Assembly: GCA_003194525.1 (NCBI GenBank)
Contig: NBIV01000324.1
Coordinates: 1-61,425 of the forward strand
Length of the DNA stretch: 61,425 nucleotides
DNA from: Gracilariopsis chorda
Lineage: Eukaryota > Rhodophyta > Florideophyceae > Gracilariales > Gracilariaceae
Direction of reading: 5' to 3'
This document shows positions 1 through 10,198 of the stretch, one piece after another. The notes under the pieces were generated by a model. It searched no databases, had not been told where the DNA came from, and saw only the letters and a program-made list of their open reading frames with translations. The stretch's first letter is position 1. Each line of letters opens with the position of its first letter. Both the position numbers and the translations under genes were made by a program.

Positions 1-2694
1 GCGATTCCGGCAATAGGTGGAGTGGCGGTGCCTGTGCATGGAACGAATGAGGGCACGCAACGCGTCGTCTTCACCGGGAAGAGGAAGTTCTGCACGAATC
101 AGCTCGTCGATCACATCAACGTCTTCAATCACGCCTCCTTCGAGCCACACGAGCATGTGGTGATTAGGCACATTGCGCTCCTGAAACTCGAGCTTTGATG
201 CAAGCCCCAGGCACTTCAATCCGAAGATGTGCTCCGAGTTCTTCTCCAAGTCCTTCATGAAGTCGTTTGCGTACTGGTTGTACACCCTTGCAATCAGATC
301 AGGTCGGTCAAACGGTCGAGGGCGGTTACTCTGTGCCGTAAATGCACTCCGATTGCTGGTATCCATACCAAGGCGCTGGATGTCCTCTCTCCAGATGTTC
401 ATGGTGATTGTAATGAACAGAGAAGGCGGTCCTCTCCGCTCTACGATCGCCTGTACATCCATGCGCTTTTTCTCCCAGTACGCTGCTGAGTTGACCGAGT
501 CATCGGGCAGAAATATGCGTCCCATTTGTGCGAACTGGGATGGTGACACATGACCTGTTTGCTGCTGTGCTTGCTGGATCTCTTGCTCTTGTACAATACG
601 TGCCTGTTGTTCTCTCTCCAGGAAACGTAGTCGCATGTCCTCAATGTTTGTGTGCGTGCGGAGCATCCACATCTGCATCAACGGTCCACTGTTGAGGAGG
701 ATGTTGTCTGAGTACAAACGTCGCTTCGCGTTCTGAGCCCAGGTGAGCTTTCGGAGCTTCCACTCGTTGACGCTGAGATCTGAGCTTTGCTGTGTGGAGT
801 TCCTTGCCTCCAGGAACAGTCCGATGTCAAATGGTTCGTGCTGATCACCGTACGGGTAGAGAAGAGGGAAAGTGCCCTTCTCTGCAAGTTTGGATGCCGG
901 TTTTAGAAGTCGGTACCGCACTTGCGCATTGTTTGCGGCATTCTCAGTCGCCCCTGCTCCAGCAGCAGCAGCGCTCGTCACTGCAGCGTGCTCTTCGGTT
1001 ACGGTTCCTTCTACCAAGCGCGGTACTTGAGACTCCACTCGATACAGGCCAGTTGGATCCACGACGAGCGTTCTCATCATGGTTGGCCCGCCACCAGGAG
1101 CATCTTCAGGGAGAGGCCCAGCACCTGCGTGAGGAGCACTGACTGTGGCACTTCGGGTTCCTTCGTAACCACGTACGACTACTCCCTCTTCTGCTGCCTG
1201 CATGCTGATATCGACGGCGGTATCTGCATTTTGTTGTTGTTGTTGCGTGCTAAGCATGGATCGGTACCGCTCACGCACCACGTCTGGCTTGGGGTGGATC
1301 ACATCGTACAACTTGGGCACGATGTCTCGTACGTTGATGTCTTGAATGAACGCACGCAAATTGGCACGCACATAGTGAGAGGGATCCAAGGAAGGTGGAC
1401 CAGTACCCCACAGAAAGCTGTAGCGCGTGTTGTTCTGGTTCTGCGCGGGCAGAGCGAGAGCTGCGTTGCCCTCAAGTCTGAGAAAGGAGGGACCGCCTCC
1501 CGTCACATACGACATGTCCATGAGCGCTTGCGTCATCGCGAAGAGCGTATTCAAGTTGAGGAAATGGCTGTGGAAGGCTCTCAGGCTATAAAGACTGCGA
1601 ACCAACTCACTGCTATGCCTTCTGCGGAACGTGACGCCCCATCCTGACATTCTTTTCATTCCACAGCACACTCCAGTGACCTCTGTGCCAAGCACAACAC
1701 AGCCGCAATACTTGCAGCTATGTATTTTCAATGTCCAGTCCGCGTACGGGCAGGAGGAGAGCGTGTGTGAGTATTCGCCGCATCTTCCGCATCGCCTTTG
1801 ACCTGCAGTGGGAAGCGTCTCAAACTCCAGCACGCTTGCACGGATGGCCGGATCATTCCTCGCCTGAGCTGCCACGGAATCCCACGCATAGTACACGCGA
1901 TAGAGTCCTCGATCAGGACGCCCAGCACAGTGCATGACCGTCATATCAAGCTGTTGCTGTGGCTGATGCTGCGGCTGGTGTGAGGGAGCCGGTGTGATCT
2001 CATCCGCTTCCACCTCCATCGGAATGGACATCTGTTGTTCTTCCTGTTCAGCTTGTGGCAACGCAGGCTGCGGCGGCGGGTGTGAGGGAGCCGGGGTGAT
2101 CTCATCCTCTTCCACTTCCATCGGGACTGGCATCTGTTCTTCCTCTTGTTCAGCTTGTGGCAGAGCAGGCTGCTGTGATGGCGGTGGCTGTGAGGGAGCT
2201 GGGATGATCTCATCCTCTTCCAATTCCATTGCAATAGGCATCTGTTCTGCAGGCATCGGTGGGAGAGGGGGAGGCATCGGAGGCGGTGGAATGTGACTTG
2301 GAAGGCCTCTCACAAACTCCAGAAATCCAGGAATTGGGCACGAGGTTGGTAGATCTGTGGCAGCGGACCCACTGGCTCCAGCGGCGCTTGTGCTAACTGC
2401 TGCTGCAACCGAAGTAGGTGCAGGAGTAATTTCGTCTTCTTCAACCACCGGAACAATAGGTCCTTGAACGTGTGCTCCGCTCTCATTTACTCCCAACTCA
2501 TCTGGAGATGGAGGAGCTGGTTCTCTTCGGGGTCTTCCAGCTCCTGCCCGTGCTCCACCACTGCCGACGCGACGACCACCAGCGTTTTGCCTTGAACCGC
2601 CTGCGTTCAACCTGGCACCTCCAGAATTGTCTCTGGCACCTCCCGAGTTAGATCGGATGCCACCAGAGTTCAGACGTCGCCCTCCTCTCGTCAT
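1..2694 (-). CDS. Helitron-type Rep protein, N-terminal 898 codons (runs off left edge)
   Basis: A single frame stays open from ATG 2694 to the window edge; an in-frame TAA lies four codons upstream of that ATG. Order of features: a Gly/Arg/Asn-rich start; a Pro-rich stretch; a tripled acidic repeat (residues 151-239); a CCHC zinc knuckle (C302, C305, H310, C315); a second cysteine cluster (C327, C330, C332, C343, C344) of the kind found in Helitron N-terminal regions; FPLLYPYG (609-616); PPSLFITITMNIW (from 756); RPDLIARVYNQY; and PNHHMLVW (843-850). The last blocks are the hallmarks of the Helitron Rep (HUH nuclease) domain, which nicks and joins DNA for rolling-circle transposition. The usual HUH reads NHH here. 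The Rep tyrosines and the helicase would lie left of the window. No stop or frameshift was seen, so this copy may be young or under selection. Family assignment is by motif; activity is unknown. Confidence 0.85.
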   Translation of the reverse strand, partial: MTRGGRRLNSGGIRSNSGGARDNSGGARLNAGGSRQNAGGRRVGSGGARAGAGRPRREPAPPSPDELGVNESGAHVQGPIVPVVEEDEITPAPTSVAAAVSTSAAGASGSAATDLPTSCPIPGFLEFVRGLPSHIPPPPMPPPLPPMPAEQMPIAMELEEDEIIPAPSQPPPSQQPALPQAEQEEEQMPVPMEVEEDEITPAPSHPPPQPALPQAEQEEQQMSIPMEVEADEITPAPSHQPQHQPQQQLDMTVMHCAGRPDRGLYRVYYAWDSVAAQARNDPAIRASVLEFETLPTAGQRRCGRCGEYSHTLSSCPYADWTLKIHSCKYCGCVVLGTEVTGVCCGMKRMSGWGVTFRRRHSSELVRSLYSLRAFHSHFLNLNTLFAMTQALMDMSYVTGGGPSFLRLEGNAALALPAQNQNNTRYSFLWGTGPPSLDPSHYVRANLRAFIQDINVRDIVPKLYDVIHPKPDVVRERYRSMLSTQQQQQNADTAVDISMQAAEEGVVVRGYEGTRSATVSAPHAGAGPLPEDAPGGGPTMMRTLVVDPTGLYRVESQVPRLVEGTVTEEHAAVTSAAAAGAGATENAANNAQVRYRLLKPASKLAEKGTFPLLYPYGDQHEPFDIGLFLEARNSTQQSSDLSVNEWKLRKLTWAQNAKRRLYSDNILLNSGPLMQMWMLRTHTNIEDMRLRFLEREQQARIVQEQEIQQAQQQTGHVSPSQFAQMGRIFLPDDSVNSAAYWEKKRMDVQAIVERRGPPSLFITITMNIWREDIQRLGMDTSNRSAFTAQSNRPRPFDRPDLIARVYNQYANDFMKDLEKNSEHIFGLKCLGLASKLEFQERNVPNHHMLVWLEGGVIEDVDVIDELIRAELPLPGEDDALRALIRSMHRHRHSTYCRNR
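1978..2244 (-). repeat. Threefold acidic Pro-rich repeat inside the Helitron Rep frame
   Basis: Residues 151-239 hold three imperfect copies of a unit of about 30-37 residues. Each unit has a core like MPxxMEVEEDEITPAPS followed by a Pro/Gln-rich segment; in the first two units this segment ends in PALPQAEQEEE or a close variant. The repeat is visible in the DNA as recurring agctgag/tcatcctcttcca blocks. It is probably a disordered linker; its role is unknown. Confidence 0.8.
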
Positions 2695-3359
2695 TTCAAT
2701 TTACCAAAGAAAAGAAAAAAACAATTCTATGTTTTTAAACCGTTAAAAAATTTGCCAGAGTTCCAGAATAATTCCCAATAAAACACAAAGTTGAAAGTGA
2801 AAAAACTGGTTGCAGTTTGTTGCGTTGCACCCACCGGGCCTAGTCGCATGCAGCAATTAAAAAAACAAATTGCTGCAAGGCTTACATTTACCCGATGCAG
2901 TCGTGCGCAGCACAGGGACTCTCGACACACTCCTGTTGGATTATGACGGGCGGAGTGTGCCCAGCCGGTTTTCAAGCCGTTTGATGTTTAACCCGCGTCC
3001 GGTTGTAAGGATTGGTCTGCCTTTACTCACACACCGAAGTGTGCTTTCCGGCCCCAAGAGGTACGACACGGCGGCCGCCCCGGACCCTGCACAGCAAGCT
3101 GGTATTAGGTCCGGTAAACCCTCAGACTTCCTGATCGCCGTCAAACGACCAGTATACCACAGAGGAGCACCTGACTTTTCCCAGATCCGTGGTACTTGGT
3201 GGGTTACTCTTGTGGCGACCTGCACACGAGCTCGGCCTTGCCTAGGTCCCAGGCCAGCAAACAGTGCCCAAAGTAGCAAAAGGTTACGACACTGCGCTAT
3301 TGGCCAAGCCTGAATGGGATGCAAAAAAGTGGTTAGGGTCAGCAAGCGAGATGCATTTG
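2695..3359. other. Region upstream of the Helitron-type gene, no gene recognised
   Basis: About 660 bp between the Rep start codon and the repeat cluster. It starts with an A-rich stretch next to the ATG that could be a 5' untranslated region. The ORFs on both strands here overlap each other and show no family motif. If the element is a Helitron, its 5' terminus (TC on the gene strand) should lie in this stretch or in the hairpin cluster beyond it; I could not place it. Confidence 0.4.
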
Positions 3360-3440
3360 GCACTGCGCCAGTGCAGTATATACGTCTGTTGCAGGCATGT
3401 CTGCAATGAAACGTCAGTATACACTGCACTGGCGCAGTGC
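3360..3440. repeat. Inverted repeat, 23-bp arms
   Basis: Arm 3360-3382 pairs with arm 3418-3440 at 22 of 23 positions, around a 35-nt spacer. Each arm also contains a short internal palindrome (cactgcgccagtg). It lies about 670 bp upstream of the Helitron-type gene. Confidence 0.85.
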
Positions 3441-3504
3441 AATTTGCCACGTGTTGGAATGCAATGCACTGGCGCAGTGCAATTTGCCACGTGTCGGAAT
3501 GAAC
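3425..3504. repeat. Tandem duplication, 40-bp unit
   Basis: Copy one (3425-3464) and copy two (3465-3504) share an identical 30-nt start that includes the palindromic gcactggcgcagtgc core; one base difference then precedes a shared ggaatg. The first copy reuses the right arm of the inverted repeat that begins at 3360. Confidence 0.85.
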
Positions 3505-3613
3505 CGCTGGGTTTCTGCTGCTGAGTGGCTGGCACTACAATTTGATTGTATTGCAAGCCATTCAGCAGCCATTGCACAGTCAACATGCAGCAGCAGCAGC
3601 TAATTAACTGAAC

Positions 3614-3768
3614 GCTTTGCTGCTGCTGCTGCTGCTGAATTTTTTTATTGGTAGGGAGGCGTTGCGCCAAATGGGCGATTTGGATGGGCAAACGGGGGCG
3701 TGCAAGAGGATTTTGTGGCGCAACGCCTCCATTCAATCAAGAACACCCCCCTCATACGCGTATAAATA
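3614..3768. repeat. Foldback repeat, copy 1 (with CTG run)
   Basis: About 155 bp. It begins with a run of six CTG units, then carries a perfect 14-bp inverted repeat (ggaggcgttgcgcc at 3655-3668 with its complement at 3717-3730), and ends with a caatcaagaacaccccc block. It is repeated at 4047-4200, so it looks like a small non-coding foldback element or a segmental duplication. Confidence 0.8.
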
Positions 3769-3948
3769 CTTATAATGGAGAGACAAGTGGAAACGGCCTT
3801 TGGCCGTGGGCGACGCTGCGCGCCGCGTTTTGTTTGTAGCTTTGTGTATTTCGTGGCGTTCGGAGGCTCTCCGAGCACTTTGCTCGCTTGCGCTCGCAAT
3901 AGTGCTCGTAGAACCACGGGGCGCCGCGGCGCCTAGGTGTCTAAATTG

Positions 3949-4015
3949 ACTGCAGTGCCAGCCAATGATGAGAAAGCGCGACACGTTGCTTTGTGTAACT
4001 GGCTGGCACTGCAGT
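3949..4015. repeat. Perfect 16-bp inverted repeat
   Basis: Arm 3949-3964 (actgcagtgccagcca) is the exact reverse complement of 4000-4015. The 35-nt spacer includes aaagcgcgacacgttgc. A related tggctggcact motif occurs near 3528, so these may be ends of a small mobile unit. Confidence 0.8.
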
Positions 4016-4046
4016 CATTATGGGAGTGCGAGCCAGTAAGCAGGAA

Positions 4047-4200
4047 GCTTTGCTGCTGCTGCTGCTGCTGAATTTTTTAAATGGTAGGGAGGCGTTGCGC
4101 CAAATGGCAGTTTTGCATGCGCGTAGAGGGGCATACAGAGCGGTTAATTGGCGCACCGCCTCCTATCAATCAACAACACCCCCCTCATACATGTGTAAAT
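4047..4200. repeat. Foldback repeat, copy 2 (with CTG run)
   Basis: Second copy of the unit at 3614, in the same direction, with the same CTG run and 3' block. The inner arms are 4088-4101 and 4150-4163, pairing at 13 of 14 positions. The loop between the arms is completely different from copy 1, while arms and flanks are kept. Confidence 0.8.
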
Positions 4201-4215
4201 CATTAAGAGTGGGGT

Positions 4216-7200
4216 GTTGAGATGTACATTGTGGCCCAGTTGCCAGTATTGGTAGACCATTTTGATGGCAACTTGATCCCGCGTTGCGTTTGAATGTGCA
4301 CAGCACCATTTTGCAGTCTGCGCGACGGTCGGCGGCGCATCTTCTTTGCCGTTAATATGAAACTGAGATTTAATCCTTTCTCCCTCACCAGAGGCTCCGT
4401 TCCGGATAGCGGAGCGTGGCTTGTATGTTTTGGTTGTCATTTGACCTTTTGGAGCTACGAGACATTTTCCCTTGGGCCGATTCAAGTCACTTCTTTGGTT
4501 GTCTTCCCCGTGCGCTTGGGGACCCTATTGGCAGTCTTCACCATTTGGTCAGCTGACGAACTGCATTCGCTCCACCCTTTACAGTGGATCCCTGTTCCGT
4601 TTGGTACATTTGCTTCCAGTTGGTCTTGCTCGTCTGGTTCAATTTGATCTAAGCTTATTCGCATTACCTTGATGCCCACTGGTCTTCCTGCCGATTGGCC
4701 GATCCTTTTCCGTCACGTCATGCGTACCCCTGAGGAAGTGGCTGTCGTTTTGAACATAGAGGAGCGGGAAGGACCATCCGTTCCTCCACCACCTGGTGTG
4801 GAGGAGGTCCCCCCTCGGCGCAGCGTTACTTCCGCACCCACACGGAGTATCCTCAGCGAAGATGGTAGGTGGAGCACCCAATCAGGTCATTCCACGCGGA
4901 CGCAGCCGCGTAATACCCTTCGGTGCTTTCCCCGTCTTTCAAAGTCGTTCACCGATGGTGCGAAACCAAAACGTAAGATGGCTCCCCCAAGAGTCGCAGA
5001 TACATCTCCTAGCCCTCATTTAACCACCTGAAAGGACTCCATAGATCGATCTTCTCATCGTTCGCCTTCAGGTTTTTACATAGTACCAGTTGGTTTAGCA
5101 TCTTCGATGAACCATCACCCTCGGATGGGTCCCTACAGTGGTATAGCAAAACGGGTCACTTGCGCTCAATTCTGTGGTGGTCCACAGACTTCCAGCATTG
5201 GTCAGGGTTGCAGTTGCGGTCTCAGGCACGCCTCGACCTCTGAAGATAATTATCCTGATCCGGAGATGGTTCCTGGAACATCCTACACCACTCCGGCTGC
5301 TGTCTCTTTCATTCGTCAGCCAAATCCGCGTGCTCTTCCTGTTAGTGAACTGTTTTGCTCTCAAGGTGGTTACGAGACAGCCCCTGGAGGATCTTGATAC
5401 CCGTATCTTCGACTTCACCTTTTGGCCTATCAATACCAACTTAGTTCAAGCTCCGAATGAGTACCTTCGACCCTCTGTAGACACATACGTCACATACAGC
5501 CGATTGGATTTGGTGCAACTCACGCAGATCTTTAGCTACTCGGCTCCTCCACCTCTAGGCATCAAGAATCGTCTCCTAAACCGATCCGCGGTATTCAATG
5601 CCAAGGGGCGTCATAAATCATTTTTGATGTCATTTCCCCTATCGTTCTGTCTGATGTTCTCTTCTTCTGCCGTCCCTTACAGTTTGAATACTTCTGCCGA
5701 ATGGTTTGGGTCCTATAAGACATGGGTCCTCATAACTCACCAATGCAGTAGAACTTCAACAGGGTTTGTATCAAAAAGCCATTACATACCAATTGATTAA
5801 TCGACCGAGGCCAGTAAGCCGGGAACCCCGCCAACCAATCACGTCTCCGTCACCGAAGGGGTAATTTGCAACCGATGAACACGTAAAACCTATTTGACTT
5901 CTCGCATGATGACGCCATGCGTCGTAAGATTTACGTCGCAATACGAAGTTGGTGGGAGCATTACGAGTTCTGCTAGTTCCTGGGCGTTCCAACCCACCAG
6001 CATTTGACTATCTTAACAGTGTTATCATATATATTTTCCCTTTCACAGGTGCCATTTGTACAAATGGCCTCGCGGATTTCGCTGCGATGACGGCGCTATC
6101 ATCCCTACGAACGGCTCGGGAAAGCGTGACGTGGCCTACAAGATTCAACGACCCCTCCTTTCCGTCTCACCCACTCTATCCTGTTGGTCGCATGTTCCTT
6201 AAGTCAAAAACCCTTATGAAGACTGTCAGTGACCAACTTGATGTGGAAAAACTTAACAGGGACGCACCATATTCGGTAGAGGACCTCACTGCTAATTTGG
6301 ATGCCGGTGAAAACCAACTCTCGATGGCAGGTCAGGCCTGGGTGGTATGGAACTATAAGGAACTTCGTGTAGCTACCACGGGAGAACAGAGCTGTCCAGG
6401 TTTGCCAATTGAGACGATGGGCGGGATGAGGGTGTTGCTATGCCCCAAGCGGCTACAGAATCCCCCGCAGTGCCTCTGACCATCCCAATGGCTGCTAATC
6501 GTCCTAAGTCGGGTGCGACCCCTGCTGGTTGTGGGTTTCCTTCCACTCCAGTGGGTGAAGGTGTTTCCGGTCCGTTTCGTTCTATCGCAGTGGTACGTGC
6601 TTTGGTCCCTCGCGACTTTGGGCACCTCGACGGTATGGAAAGCGCTCTGCATCGACTCCATCGTGGTTGTCTGCAGTATTTTATCCGACTGGGTCCTCCG
6701 AGCGCCATCGCGTCCGTAGACACTCTGATCGGTTACCTTCCGGTTTTGGCCCGGCACGTGACCAAAAACCATGGACTCCGTCGATTCCAACATCAGTTCC
6801 AGCACTCGGTATAGCAGACGGTGACATCCCATGTGGGATCTCCTTCCCAGATAAACGACGACACTCCCTCCACTGTTACTTTTTACAACGAACAGGCTGC
6901 CGTGAGACTGGCCCCATCGTTTGGTCTCACAACTGAATCCATGGGGACTGGTTTCCGACTACCTTCCTGGGCAGGTTTCACTTCCCACTCAGGTGTCCAA
7001 ACCATGGCTCAGTTTAGTACCCGACCACTTTGGCTGAACCGACACAGACCCGTCAGGTATATCCCAAACTTCCTCCACCTATTATGGGCATGCAAGGTGT
7101 ACCATCTGGTCACTCTGGTCCCTCAACTGGTCAGTCTCCTGTGACTGGTACTACTCCAGGCGGTGGTGGCATTACCAGTGCGTCGGTCGGTCGTGGTCGT

Positions 7201-7474
7201 GGATGGTTCCCTCCATGGCCTACTAACGTCTTGTTGAGGGCAGTGTACGCCACAGAAACGGTGGTGAATATCCCTCTACTCATGCTTCATAAGGGTCTCG
7301 TTCTTTCTGGTATCCCCTTTTGACAACTCGTGAGTATGGTTATTCGTAAATCTTGAGTGCTGTTTGTTATTTGTAGGTATTATTAGTTATGTACCTCTTG
7401 ATATTGCGCCAAAACGTCTCCCCTCCCTTGCTTAACGGTGCTGCACCACATTGGCATTACGTGATCAATTTGGT
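4216..7474. other. Unresolved remnant region, possibly decayed gag text on the + strand
   Basis: No recognisable domain over 3.2 kb. The + strand holds several medium frames, for example 4669-5031, 5949-6479 (176 aa) and 6440-6814, and a Gly/Pro-rich piece near 7030-7250 ending in GRGRGWFPPWP. Together they resemble a broken gag-like protein, but I see no zinc knuckle or protease motif to support that. The last part (about 7000-7470) should contain the 3' LTR of the neighbouring chromovirus ChrB; a purine-rich tract on the - strand at about 7412-7426 fits a polypurine tract, but no LTR copy could be matched. Confidence 0.3.
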
Positions 7475-8088
7475 TGAGTTTCGCCTCATTTATGCCAGTC
7501 TCTTATGAGGAAGGTATTAGGTATGTATGTTGGCTGCTCCATGATGTCATGGAAAGCCGTTCACCCACACCACCGTACATGGTAGCAAATCCCGAAAATG
7601 GTATGTTCGTGACCGACTATGAAACCGGCTACTCTTTCGGTGTTCATAGATTCATTCCCTTGAGGTGGTTGGGTGTTATCTGTCTGGAGGACCTCCGAGG
7701 GGACGGTTGGGTATACCTTTACCTCTTTGTTCACAGCCTGTATGGTATGTCCTTGGAATTTGGGAGTGGACACGGGACTTCTTCTATCAGTTGCTTCCTT
7801 CAATGGCGTTGTGTCTTGGTATTGGTCCACCGGTGATGAAAAGTTTATCTGTGTGGGTGGCACCTCTCGGCGTGAGTGATCAGAGCTCGGGGCTCTTATC
7901 ACCTTATCTACAGATACGGTATTCTCCATTCCGTGTTCCAAGATGGTTACCGTTTGTTCGTCACACCGAGTAACCTCAAAGTGTCCCGTGTAATTGGGCA
8001 GCAGTTTTGACCGTATGTCTTTGTCAACCAAGCGGTCATCCATTTCTTGATTCTGGGATGGGCGAGCCCTCTTTGGAGGTGTGTTCAA
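7475..8088 (-). pseudogene. ChrB integrase C-terminal domain and chromodomain
   Basis: The frame 8088-7561 contains LLPNYTGHFEV and a following TVTILEHG block, which is the small barrel at the end of Ty3 integrases. A linker of roughly 90 residues follows, then a chromodomain beginning VAGFIVGHEH and running through YHVRW. A stop cuts it just after the Trp. The remaining chromodomain text (D-I-M-E-Q, then Y-I-P) is still readable downstream in the same frame. Chromodomains on such integrases target insertion to modified chromatin. The equivalent linker in ChrG is several times longer. Confidence 0.75.
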
Positions 8089-8125
8089 AAAACGTAATCT
8101 ACCTGTTGTAATTTGGTTATCGTTC

Positions 8126-9222
8126 TCACCTTTTGGTCATAATTTTTTTATACCTCTCTTGGGCCTTTGTTCGTTTGTCAGTTGCTACCTGTAGAGATTC
8201 CCTCAACTTTCGGATCATATCTTTCTTCACCTGAGCGGTCGATTGCTTCCCTGCAGCCCATTGGTTACTTGGACCTGGCTGTACTGTAATACCGGGAGAG
8301 TGTCGTGATAAAACCAAATCAATGGGATTGGTTGGCGCTTAGCGATGTACCTGTACTTTCTAAGCATATTTCAAGGGCAGTACAACTTGAGCGCAATCCT
8401 ATTTGTATTCCTCCGGATAATGGGGCAAACGAGTCATTTGAGTTTTGTTAAATATCAATTTGCCCGTTGGTTTGGTGGTTGTATGCAGTGGTGAAGTAGT
8501 GCTTCAAACCTAACATAGTACAGACTGATTTAAAGAACTTCGAAGGTTGAGAATCATTATTGGTGAGTAGATAGAGTGGCAGACCATATGTATAAACCCG
8601 GTGGATTGGGAAAGCTTCCGCGAGAACCGCTGAGGTCATGCTCTTAAGGGAGATTTCCATCGTCAGCTCCGCAAAACAATGGTTGATTACAATGATATAC
8701 TTGCATCTTTTGTTGGTTTTGGAAAGCGGCTCCAATTTTTCAATAGCTACACACTCCAATGAGCCAGTTACCTGAAATAGCTTCAAAAACTTAGGATGTT
8801 TCCGAGTACCACCGGTTTTGACGCTCTATTTGCATCTGGCCACACAATTATAAGCGTCTTGACATAATAACGGTCACTAGAAGCCTCTCGTTGGGGTATA
8901 ATACATTCGTGTACCCCCCTGGTGACCTGCAAACCGTGGCCAATGGGCCAGGTGGAGAACACTTTGGCAAAGCGATTCCAGTACGCATTTTAGAGTATAC
9001 CATCCAGCATGGATCACCTAACGAGATAAACGTCATGTTCCACCTTGAAATGATTACCTTCCTGCCCAACACGGTGTAGCACTGACTTGCAGTAACTATA
9101 TTTTGTTTGCTCTCAGCAGAATTTCTCCTTGGTAATGGGAGAAGACTCCTGCTTTTCCATTGCAAACACAGCATTTGTTGTATCCCCTGCCACAAAAACC
9201 TCATGGGGTTCTCCCTCTTCAT
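8126..9222 (-). pseudogene. ChrB integrase core and zinc-binding region (broken)
   Basis: Frame 8786-8448 is the catalytic core: it reads VINHCFAELT, then LLTNNDSQPSKFF, then TAYNHQTNGQIDI. Against the family pattern (D...LSDNG...TNGQVER), the second catalytic Asp is Asn and the Glu is Asp, so it cannot be active as written. Frame 8317-8126 is the helical region after the core, ending AQERYKKIMTKR. Frame 9222-8848 covers the degraded N-terminal zinc-binding region. Frame changes separate the three pieces. Confidence 0.7.
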
Positions 9223-9256
9223 CGAAGAAGGTACCTACTTCAGTTTACTTTTCTTT

Positions 9257-9740
9257 TCAATCCTTAACCAATTGTATATTGAAGCACGGGATATGATCCT
9301 CCACTAATGCCTCTTCCAACCCATTGGTAATCCAGCGTGACATGGCATCGGCCGCGTTGTGCTTCAAACCCGGGCGGTATTGTACCTCATACTCACACTC
9401 GGATAGTCTTAACGTTCCTCTGGCTAGCTGTCTGGAAGCGTCCGCCAGGCTTATGAACCACCTTGAGGCGTCATTATCTGTCCGCAAGGTGAACGGCGTT
9501 CCATATAGGGAAGGACGGAGTATCAACATGCCCCATACAACCGCTAGAAATTCCTTCTGAGTAATGGTGTAGTTCTGCTCCGTTCTGGTGAGCACTTTAA
9601 TCTAGTAACGGATATAAAATTGCTCCCGTAGTCTTTGTGTTGCATTAGGCTGGATCCTACCTGAGCGGAGGATGCATCCGTATCAAGGATATAGTGATAA
9701 CTGAAATTGAGTAAAGCCAATACTGGTGGGGAGATAAGAC
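9257..9740 (-). pseudogene. ChrB RNase H domain
   Basis: The text starts with YILDTDASSAQVGSSLMQ (near 9700), which carries the first catalytic Asp. After a frame break it continues in frame 9595-9257 with NYTITQKEFLAVVWGM, the second block with the catalytic Glu, then LRTDNDASRWF with a further Asp, and ends with EYEVQYRPGLKHNAADAMSR. This order is diagnostic for the RNase H of gypsy elements, which removes the RNA template during reverse transcription. Confidence 0.8.
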
Positions 9741-10198
9741 CAGATTTCAGCTCCTAGAATGCTTGAAGCTCATTCCTCTCAAGGCATACAAACCGATGTT
9801 GTTGTCCTTTCTTCAGTTTTGTATTAAATGGAGCTGGCCTGCAGAACATCTTGCTAAAAAGTCGGTACAAAGTACACAGAGCAATAGTGGGACGTATATC
9901 CCTTTTTGAATAGGGAAGCGTGGCTTCCTGAACCCCTCTGGTACTCCTTTTGGCCACCTGGAGGAGACCTCAGCTTAAAATATGGCCCAGATAATCTACC
10001 TTTTGGTCAACGAACACGCATTTGCGTAACATTAGAGTCATCCCCGAATTCTTTAGAAGCTGGAGCACCGTTCGAAAGTGCCCGAAATGTTCTTCAACCG
10101 ATTCGGAATAAATGTATAGTTAATCTATGTACACCAATGCCGTTTGCCACCTTACCTTTGATAGGATTATATAGAGAGCCCTTTAGAACGTAACAGGC
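9741..10198 (-). pseudogene. ChrB reverse transcriptase, C-terminal part
   Basis: On the - strand from the CAGGC junction one reads a short bridge, then LVYID followed by a stop where the second catalytic Asp should be. Next comes SESVEEHFGHF and the LMLRKCVFVDQKVDYLGHIL block (thumb and connection), followed by several stops and frame changes. It is the direct continuation of the RT half at 21783-22080. Part of the decay consists of CAA or CAG codons turned into stops. Confidence 0.75.
10194..10198. repeat. Target-site duplication CAGGC (left of ChrA)
   Basis: Identical to 21783-21787. Five bases is the size expected for a Ty3/gypsy integrase. Confidence 0.9.

Noticed and set aside
922..1647. 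241-codon + strand ORF and neighbouring ORFs at 227-553 and 792-1142
   Set aside because: They are opposite-strand shadows of the 898-codon Helitron-type frame, whose motifs are unmistakable.
1941..2234. 97-codon - strand ORF
   Set aside because: Out-of-frame reading of the acidic repeat in the Rep gene; the real frame runs through it.
3425..3504. CRISPR-like direct repeat
   Set aside because: Only two copies in tandem without spacers, in a eukaryotic retroelement-rich context.
5174..5800. 208-codon + strand ORF
   Set aside because: No domain, hydrophobic text typical of a wrong frame, overlapped by another frame of equal quality.
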